64,000 nucleotides of DNA from Hordeum vulgare subsp. vulgare (lineage: Eukaryota; Streptophyta; Magnoliopsida; Poales; Poaceae), in the NCBI RefSeq assembly GCF_904849725.1, contig NC_058524.1, positions 508,074,263 to 508,138,262 on the forward strand. Direction: 5' to 3'. The stretch's first letter is position 1. Each line of letters opens with the position of its first letter. Below, piece by piece: positions 56,516 through 64,000 of this stretch. A model generated the notes under the pieces. That model saw nothing but the letters and a program-made list of their open reading frames with translations. It ran no database searches and was not told the DNA's origin. The position numbers were made by a program, and so were the translations under genes.

Positions 56516-59500
56516 TGGAGACTCACAAAGCTTTATTAAGATGTCGTCATAATGTTTACACGAACAAAATCAAGGTTACCAGGTTGGCATAACCACACAT
56601 GTCGGGCAACCCTTAACTTAAGTACATGCTTTGCGAGATTATGAGCCTCCACAATAGACGATCTAAACTCATGTCTAAAGTTCACAGAAGTAAAAGAAGA
56701 ACATCAATCCATAATTTCTTGTATGACTCCTCCATAGCTTGATGCAATGCTCTTCTTGATGGCATCGACTACAATGTTGCGGTCGGACGCCATCACCAAC
56801 CGACGGACATAAAGATCTGAAGCAAGAGTCGAAGCTTCTTTGGCCGCTAGCACCTCCAAGGTTGTAGGATCACTCATGAATGAGAAGAGGATACCTGACG
56901 CCCCCAGGTACATACCTTCAGAATCGTGGCACACCACTCCCACGGAGCGGAAGCGTCCATTTCTTGAGACAGCTGCATCAACGTTGCACTTCACATAATT
57001 GTGAGACAGAGCCTGCCATTAACTGTATATAACCGGAGGCACTGAAGGAGCGGTTGAGCATTGGATCTTCCCAGGCTCTGAATCTCTTCGAGAAAAGATA
57101 TGACAAACCCTTGCGTCGTTGACGGGCTTTGAAACAGATCTTCGTGAATAGCCTTTCGCCTAGACCACCAAAATGCCCACATCGTTACTATCATTTTTGT
57201 AAAATCCGCTCGGGCAAGAGTCTCACTCAAAGCGAACAACCAGTTCTTGGCCTTCTGTTCTTGGTTCATGCACATTGACTCAACCAAGCGATCATCAGAT
57301 AGAGCCCAAACACATTGTGCCATATTGCATGTGAGGAGGCTATGCCTCCAACTGTCCTTCGCTACACATATCGCAAATGCCGGTGAGTCAGCCATATTGC
57401 GATGATTCAATAAATCCCCTGTCGGCAGAGATTCCTTGCTAGCCTCCACGTAAATAGTTTCAGTTTTGAAGGAACTTTTAGCTTCCAAATAGTGGACCAG
57501 TCGTTTGTTTCCTCTTCTCTGTTGGACACTCCCTGTGCCTCATCTAGCCAGCTCTCGAATTCGATTTTTGTCTTGATGATCATATTGTATACCGAGCGTA
57601 CGGAGAAGTGGCCTCTCCGGTCTTCAGACCAAGACCAGAAATCCTCAACCTAACGCGTGCATAAAGGAATCTTCAGGATCACATCAGCGTCGAGTGGCAC
57701 AAAGACGTGCCTGACTAGAGTTTCGTTCCAAGATGCACTGGTCTCATCAATTAGCTGGGAGACCACCTTAGGCGGATCAACTATTCTTGATGTAATAGGA
57801 TGAAGCATACCAGCCCGAGGGATCCAGTTATGAGCCCAGATCTCCATGATGGACCCATCATCAATTCTCCTTATTCCTTGTCGAAGAATATCCATGTCAT
57901 CAACCACTACCCCGCCATATCTATGATGGGTTCAAGCCTAATTCCGCGTTCAAAAAATGCGTCGCGGGAAAGTACTTTGATTTCAATATCCGGGCGCTAA
58001 GAGAGGAAGGTTGTGTTAATACTCTCCATGCTAGGCGACTTAAGAGGGCCAAACTGGAAACTTCCACATTCCTGAAGCCGAGCCCACCAATATTTTTGGG
58101 CATGTCATATCGTCCCAAGCGACCCAGCATGCTCTCCTCTTGCCTTGTTTGTTACCCCACCAAAATTGACGTATCATGGAGGTGATGTTTTCACATAGTC
58201 CTCTAGGTAACCCGAAGCAAGACATTGAGAATACCGGAATAGCCTGGGCAACCAATTTAATCAAAATTTCCTTCCCTGCAGCTAAGAGCAGTTTCTCCAT
58301 CCACCCTTGTATCTTCTCCCATACTCCGACCCTCAGATATCGAAAAGTGTCATTTCTTAATTTCCCAACATCGGTTGGCATCCCTAGATATCTATCACTT
58401 AAGGATCCATTCTGGACATTAAGGCCATTTTCACATTTTGTCTCAGAGTTTGGGGGCACCGTCTGCTAAAAAATATGGATGATTTCTCGTGGTTTATTCT
58501 CTGACCAGAAGCCTCACAATAAGAATCAAGCAGGTTTGAAACCTCATTTGCACCTTCAACACTTGATTTGAAAAGCAATAGGTTGTCATCCACAAACAAG
58601 AGATGGTTTACGGCGGGTGTCGTTGGAGCCACCTTGAACCCACTAAGCGTCAAAGACTGAGAATTGAATTTCAGGAGGCACGAAAGGCCCTGTGCTGTAA
58701 TCAAAAAAAGGTAAGGGAAATAGATCTCCCTACTGAATACCTCTCGAGGGTTTGAATTCATTAACCTTTTCCCATTAAAAAGAACTAAGAAGGAAACCGA
58801 ACTAACCATGCCCACCACAATGTCAATCCATGTTGGGTCAAAACCCAACTTGCCCAAGATAGCCTTGAGATATGGCCATTCAAGCCTATCATACGCCTTC
58901 ATCATGTCTAGCTTAAGAGCACAAAAGATGTTGGCCTTGGATTTTTTTCCTCTTCATAAAATGGAGACACTCATAGGAACCAATGATTTTGTCTATGATT
59001 AGCCTACCCGAAACAAAGGAGGGTTGTTCTTCCAAGATAATATCAGGCGGGATTCCTTTTAAGTTGTTTGCCACCACCTTCGAAGCTATCTTGTATAGTA
59101 TAGTACACAAACTTATCTGCCTCAATTGAGAAAGTAGGATCGGATTTTGTACCTTGGGGTCAGTACCAGCAAAGTGTCATTAATGCATTCTGCACTCTCC
59201 TCCCCTCTCACAATGTGAAGCACCGCATTTGTTATTTCTTACCCACATAACTCCAAGTGTCTCTCGAAAAAATGCACCAAGAAACCATTAGGGCCTGGAG
59301 ATTTGGTTGGAAACATCTCAAATAAAGCATGCTTCACTTCCTCCCTAGTGTATGAAGCACGTACGGTTTCATTCATCGTTGTTGTAACCTTGCGAGGGAC
59401 ATGCACCAGTACCTCCTCCACCCAGTTGACCCTTTCAGATGTGTACAGGTTCTCATAAAATTGTTGCACCATCAATTTTAGCTCGGTTGGGTCCTCTTCC

Positions 59501-60754
59501 AGAACCCTAAGGAGTTTAGTAGAGCCTTGATCATGTTCTGCCTCCTCCTCCTGCTTGCACGCATAATTTTGTGTTTTTGTCACCAGCAGAGAGCCATTCA
59601 ATGCATGACTTGTGACTCCACATGATCTCTTACCTGTGGTATAGTTTGACCACGCGTTCATTAAGCTTGACCTCCAAATGCGATGGACCAGTTCTGGCTG
59701 GGGAACTCCATAGGTCCTCCAAATCCTTGTTCAGTTTTGCAATTTCTTTTCTGATGCTACCGAAGGAGTTTTTGCTACACCCTGTTAGATCTTTTGATTG
59801 ATAGATTGTCCAACTTCTGACGCGCATCCTCCAATCTCGACCCGAGCTAAATTGTGTTCCACCTGTCAGTGATTGTATTTCGCCAATCTTCATGTGACTC
59901 CCACATCACCTCATAAAAGAAGCGACACTTAGGGACCGAGACGACGTGTGAGGTGTTGAGCGGGATAGGACCATGATCTGACATTGCAAATGTCAAGTGG
60001 TTGAGCATTGCCATTAGGAACCTGGCCAACGAGTCGGAAGAGGCAAGGGCGCGTCAAGCCCGGCGCGAGTAAAACTCCCTCGTGAGACCTTCTTCTCAAA
60101 TGTCCAAACCCTGCCTTGATAGCTGATCTCCTGCAATAGGCATACATCAACAGTGTCACAAAAACCTTGAATTTGTGCATTACTCCTCTCAACCACCCCT
60201 TCATACTCGTTGGGGCATAATACTTCGTTAAAATCTCCAATGCAGAGCCAAGGAAGTCCATTCAAAGTGCTCAAACCATTTAACAAATCCCAGAGTTGGT
60301 GTCTTAGATGGGTTTGTGATTCTGTGTAGACACACGAAAGCCTCCAAGGGGCTTGACCCACCTCTGTAACCTTAGCATCAACATGATACACAGAATCTCC
60401 CACTATTTCAAGAGTATTAGTATTATTCCAAAAAAGACCTATTCCACCGTTTCTGCCTTGGCTATCAATGGCAAAAGCTTTGTCATGTCCAAGAGTACTA
60501 GCTAGAGATTCTATACGTGTTCCACTAATTTGAGTTTCCATTATGCACAATACTGTAGGGGCAAACTTCAGTGCGAAACTATGGAGCTCTCGAACTGTCG
60601 CGGCATTGACTGCTCCATAGATGGCGCCCCTCTAGGGGCCCGCCAATTTTTTCCCGTCATATTGTTGTTATCCTTACCCTCTGCACTAGCTCTGTGCTTC
60701 TTTGGATCCCTCTTCGACGGCGGACTTGTGACAATGCCTTCCTGAGTTGTTGCT
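56516..60754 (-). mobile_element. Second L1-type LINE, near full-length ORF2, decayed
   Basis: From right to left on the minus strand: ORF1 end and start of ORF2 (about 60750-60550), endonuclease, RT, zf-RVT, RNase H, and a 3' end near 56516 with AATAAA-rich sequence. It is more complete at the 5' side than the neighbour at 53.2-55.6 kb. Many stops and frame changes. The ORF1 side is interrupted by a solo LTR at 60755; a short piece, 62602-62654, continues beyond it before the CACTA ends. Confidence 0.82.
56704..60600 (-). pseudogene. LINE ORF2: endonuclease, RT, zf-RVT, RNase H
   Basis: Endonuclease (60600-60014): ATVRELHSFALKFAPTVLCI, METQ (catalytic Glu region), GRNGGIGLFWNN, WLCIGDFNEVL. 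RT (59125-57650): ISLCTILYKIASKVVANNLK, EEQPSFVSGRLIIDKI, KAYDRLEWPYLKAILGKLGF, then HLLFVDDNLLLFKSS. The usual FADD here reads FVDD. After this come INHEKSSIFFSRRC, RYLGMPTDVGKLRND and QFWWGNKQGKRRACWVAWDD. The zf-RVT-like region is 57488-56991 and RNase H 56994-56704 (MKCNVDAAVSRNGRFRSVGV, ASDRNIVVDAI). At least six breaks make it inactive. The domain set defines a plant L1 ORF2. Confidence 0.83.
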
Positions 60755-62601
60755 TGTTGGGGAACGTAGCATGGGAAACAAAAAAATTCATACGCACACG
60801 CAATACTATTCCATGGTTATGATCATCTACGAGAGGGGAGAGTGAATCTACATACCCTTGTAGATCGCTAAGCGGATGCGTATATAACAGGATTGATGTA
60901 GTGGAACATCTTCGCGATTCAAATCGCAGCCCATCCCGCGATCTGATTACGATCCGTCCTGCGATCCCATCATGATCCATCCCGATCTAGTGCCGAACGG
61001 ACGACACCTCCGCGCTCAGCACACGTATAGCTCGATGACGATCCCCGCCTTCTTGATACAGAAAGAGAGGCGGAGAGGTGGATGAGTTCTCCAGCACGGC
61101 GGCGTGGTGGAGGTGGTGGTGGTGAACTAATCCAGCAGGGCTTTGCCGAAGCACCACCGAACTAGACTAGAAGAAAAACCAATCTAGATGAAGTAGAGGG
61201 AGCACGTGGCAATTAGGGTTAGGGTTGCCTCTAATTCCTCTAGTATATATAGGAAGGACGAAGGGGAGGAGGCAACCTCAAACCCTCAAGGTTTGGCCGA
61301 AACTGGAGGAGGAGAAGTCCTACTCCAATCCTACTAGGAGTAGGATTCCTCCTCTCCACTTGGAAACCCTTTCCTCCTCTCCACTTGGAAACCCTTTCCT
61401 CCTCTTCCACCTTTGGGTTTTTTCCTTCTCAAACCTCATAGTCCTTAGTGGGGGATTAGGCCAGCCCACTAGGGCCTGGTTTGTCTCCTCCCATGGCCCA
61501 TGAGGCCCCTCAGGGCGTGACACCCCTCCCGATGGTCCCCGGTACCCTCCCGGCACTCCCAGTACACTACACAAGTACCCGAAACATTTCTGGTGACCAA
61601 AACAGGACTTCCTATATATCAATATTTACCTCCGGACCATTTCGGAGCTCCTCGTGATGTCCGAGATCTCATCTCGGACTCCGAACAACTTTCAGTTACC
61701 AACACCTATAACTCAACTATACCGAAACGTCACTGAACCTTAAGTGTGCAGACCCTGCGGGTTCGAGAACTATGTAGACATGACCCGAGGCATTCTTCGG
61801 TCAATAACCAATAGCGGGACCTGGATGTCCATATTGGCTCCTACATATTCTACGAAGATCTCTATCGGTTGAACCTCTATGTCAAGGACTCAGTTAATCT
61901 TGTATGTTGTTCCCTTTGTCCTTCGGTATGTTACTTGCCCGAAATTCGATCGTCGGTATCTTCATACCTAGTTCAATCTCGTTACCGGCAAGTCTCTTTA
62001 CTCATTCCGTAATACAAGATCCCGTGACTAAGTCCTTAGTCACATTGCTTGCAAGGCTTGTTGTGATGTTGTATTACCGAGTGGGCCCCGAGATACCTCT
62101 CTGTCACATGGAGTGACAAATCCCAGTCTTGATCCATGCCAACCCAACAAACACCTTTGGAGATACCTGTAGAGCACCTTTATAGTCACCCTATTACGTT
62201 GCGATGTTTGATACACACAAGGTATTCCTCCAGTGTCCCGGAGTTGCATGATCTCATGGTCATAGGAATAGATACATTGACATGCTGAAAATAGTAGCAA
62301 TAAACCGACACGATCATATGCTATATTCATAGTTTGGGTGTTGTCCATCACATCATTCTCCTAATGATGTGATCCCGTTATCAAGTGACAACACTTGTCT
62401 AATGCCAGGAAACCTTAACCATCTTTGATCAACGGGCTAGTCAACTAGAGGCTCACTAGGGACAATGTGTTGTCTATGTATCCACACATGTATTTGAGTT
62501 TCCAATCAATGCAATTCCAGCATGGATAATAAACGATTATCATGAACAAGGAAATATAATAATAAGAAATTTATTATTGCCTCTAGGGCATATTTCCAAC
62601 A
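60755..62601 (-). repeat. Solo LTR of an Angela/BARE-lineage Copia element, minus orientation
   Basis: Starts TGTTGGGGAACGTAGCATGG and ends CATATTTCCAACA: the inverted ends of the LTRs at 31884 and 38718. 1847 bp; CTAGTATATATAGGAAGG near 61240 is its TATA region inverted. No internal sequence or second LTR, so it is a product of LTR-LTR recombination. Flanks are GTTGCT (left) and GTTGGT (right), only an imperfect target duplication. A 30-bp local duplication (CCTCTCCACTTGGAAACCC, 61352 and 61376) is inside it. Confidence 0.9.
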
Positions 62602-62654
62602 GTTGGTACCTGACTTCCAACGGGATCATGTGATGTTTGTCCCGCATCCGTGAA
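62602..62654 (-). pseudogene. LINE ORF1 end, continuing beyond the solo LTR
   Basis: On the minus strand this short stretch reads DAGQTSHDPVGSQVP and meets the LINE at 60754 on the other side of the LTR. The junction is inferred from orientation and codon pattern only. Confidence 0.4.
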
Positions 62655-63260
62655 CACTACAAGAAATATGTCAACTTGTGACCATCAATATTTTTCACTC
62701 AATGGTCATTGTTTTCTATTTACACTACAAGAAATATGGTCAATTATGACCAAAATTATTGACGGAGGTTTAATTGGTCATAGATCAATGACCAAAATTC
62801 ACAAATTGGTCGTGAAGACTGTGGATGGGTCAAAACCCTATAATGTCATGACCATTCAGGGTGAATAGGTCATTATCTAATTGCATAGAATGGTCATAAA
62901 GATGTGAATGATGCATACTAGCTTATTTCAAGTCCATCATGATGAAATTATATTATCATAGAAATGTGCTGAGGGTGACTGGATGACAACTCAACAATTT
63001 TATCAAGGTGTCTATTTAATTGTCAATTTTTTGTCTAGGTGTATGTCTAGTTGTCACTTTTAACAGCCACACACACGACTATGATGGAGAAATTGATAGA
63101 CGTGTCGCGTGGTTGTCAATGGCATATAATTGTTATAATTGATAAAAATGGGGCCAACAAGATTCAATCAAAGACATGTCACTAGTTCAACAAGCACCTA
63201 CGAGTAGGCATTTATCGTGCATATGGTGCAGTAGCGGTTGGAAATATTTTTAGTTATATA

Positions 63261-63320
63261 CTCCCTCCGTCTGGAAATACTTGTCCTATAATATGTGCAA
63301 ATATTTTTAGCTCCAAATCG
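63261..63320. mobile_element. Left end of a Stowaway-type MITE, no partner end found
   Basis: TA then CTCCCTCCGTCTGGAAATAC. No inverted right end is found up to 64000, so the MITE is truncated or the partner has diverged. Confidence 0.5.
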
Positions 63321-63530
63321 CCTCCACTAACACCTAAAATCTTTCCCGCTACTACCAAAAACTTTCCCGCTTCACATATGAGGGTATTTTCATCAAGTAT
63401 TTCAGCCGCACCGCACCATACAGCCGCTCCCATCCAAACATATCCCCCAAATCCCCTCAAACCCTAGCCGCCATGTCCTCCCCTCGAACCCTAGCCACCC
63501 CTGCCTTCCCCTCGAGCGCAAGCAATGGCT

Positions 63531-63865
63531 GATCCAGACACCGGCGGCGCAACACGAGCAGCGGCCCGATCGATCCAGCCACCGGCGGCGCGTCCCCTCG
63601 AGCGCGAGCAGCGGCCGATCCATCCACCGGCGGCGCGTCCCCTCGAGCGCAAGCAGGGGCCGATCCAGCCATCGGCGGCGCAGCGCGAGCAGCAGGCCAT
63701 CGATCCAAGCACCGGTGGTGCGGCGCGAGCAGGGGCCCGATCGATCCAGCCACCGGCGACGCGACGCGAGCAGCGGCCCAATCGATCTAGCCGTCGGCAG
63801 GGCGGCATGAGCAACAGCTCGGTCGATCCAGCCATTTGCGGGGCGGGGCGAGCAACGGACGGTCC
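63531..63865. repeat. GC-rich tandem array, about eight irregular 40-45 bp units
   Basis: GATCCAGCCACCGGCGGCGC-type starts lie at 63531, 63572, 63617, 63662, 63702, 63743, 63784 and 63825, each followed by a CGAGCAGCGGCC-like part. Open frames on both strands follow from the lack of stops in the unit. I do not call a gene. Confidence 0.85.
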
Positions 63866-64000
63866 AACCACCGAGGGGCGTCGCAAGCAGATCTTCCTGT
63901 TGTCCACGAGCCTGCTTGCTTGGTCTTCGCCCAGATCATCCATCCATCCATAGTTTCGTACCATACGCACCTCGTCCACTAACTGGTAACCACACATCCA

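Larger units (their letters stand above)
62655..64000 (+). mobile_element. CACTA transposon termini and sub-terminal region
   Basis: CACTACAAGAAATATG occurs at 62655 and again at 62723, the typical Triticeae CACTA terminus. The second copy is followed by sub-terminal repeats in both directions, GACCAAAAT and TTGGTCAT (62747-62900). This fits two CACTA ends side by side, the second belonging to an element that runs right, perhaps past the window edge. No transposase is visible. The right limit of the element is unknown. Confidence 0.7.

Overview
The window is plant nuclear DNA, almost certainly from a large-genome Triticeae grass (wheat, Aegilops, barley or rye group). The evidence is the density of nested LTR retrotransposons, including Angela/BARE-lineage Copia LTRs (start TGTTGGAAATATGCCCTAG, end CCCCAACA), Stowaway MITEs and CACTA ends. 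Family names rest on recognition of sequence, not on a database search.

Layout. 1-3.2 kb: reverse-strand remnant of a Sirevirus/Maximus-like Copia element (gag, primer site, LTR end). 3.2-4.17 kb: unassigned. 4.17-15.98 kb: 5'-truncated Tat-lineage gypsy element with decayed RNase H and integrase, a long 3' region holding a multi-exon antisense gene (PF04195-like start), and a 3' LTR. An internally deleted Athila-like element (9546-12984) splits the antisense gene. 15.98-40.6 kb: an Angela-lineage Copia whose pol is in one frame but has five premature stops. Its 3' LTR has taken two further insertions, each with an exact 5-bp target duplication: a complete 10.2-kb Sirevirus-like element that carries gag but no visible pol (21490-31656, CTAGG), and a decayed Angela-type copy (31884-40498, CCACG). 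40.65-44.2 kb: reverse-strand RTE-type LINE with a 1-kb PIF/Harbinger-like element inside its ORF (TSD TAA) that carries a 92-bp minisatellite. 44.25 kb: Stowaway MITE.

45.2-52.75 kb holds the one convincing host gene: a reverse-strand, six-exon, 399-residue hnRNP A/B-type RNA-binding protein with an acidic N-terminus, two RRMs and a Gly/Tyr-rich tail. Its 4.4-kb intron 2 contains two hAT-like elements with 8-bp target duplications, one with a decayed BED-finger transposase start and one carrying a captured two-exon fragment of a WRKY gene. It also contains Stowaway-like ends. An imperfect duplication of the start of exon 3 creates an upstream splice acceptor that would lead to a stop codon. 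53.2-60.75 kb: two reverse-strand L1-type LINEs with C-terminal RNase H. The second is split by an Angela-type solo LTR (60755-62601) and cut off by CACTA termini at 62655 and 62723. The rest of the window, to 64 kb, is CACTA-type and GC-rich repeat sequence.

Apart from the RNA-binding protein gene, everything coding-like is a decayed mobile-element gene or a captured fragment. I recognised no tRNA, rRNA or CRISPR loci.
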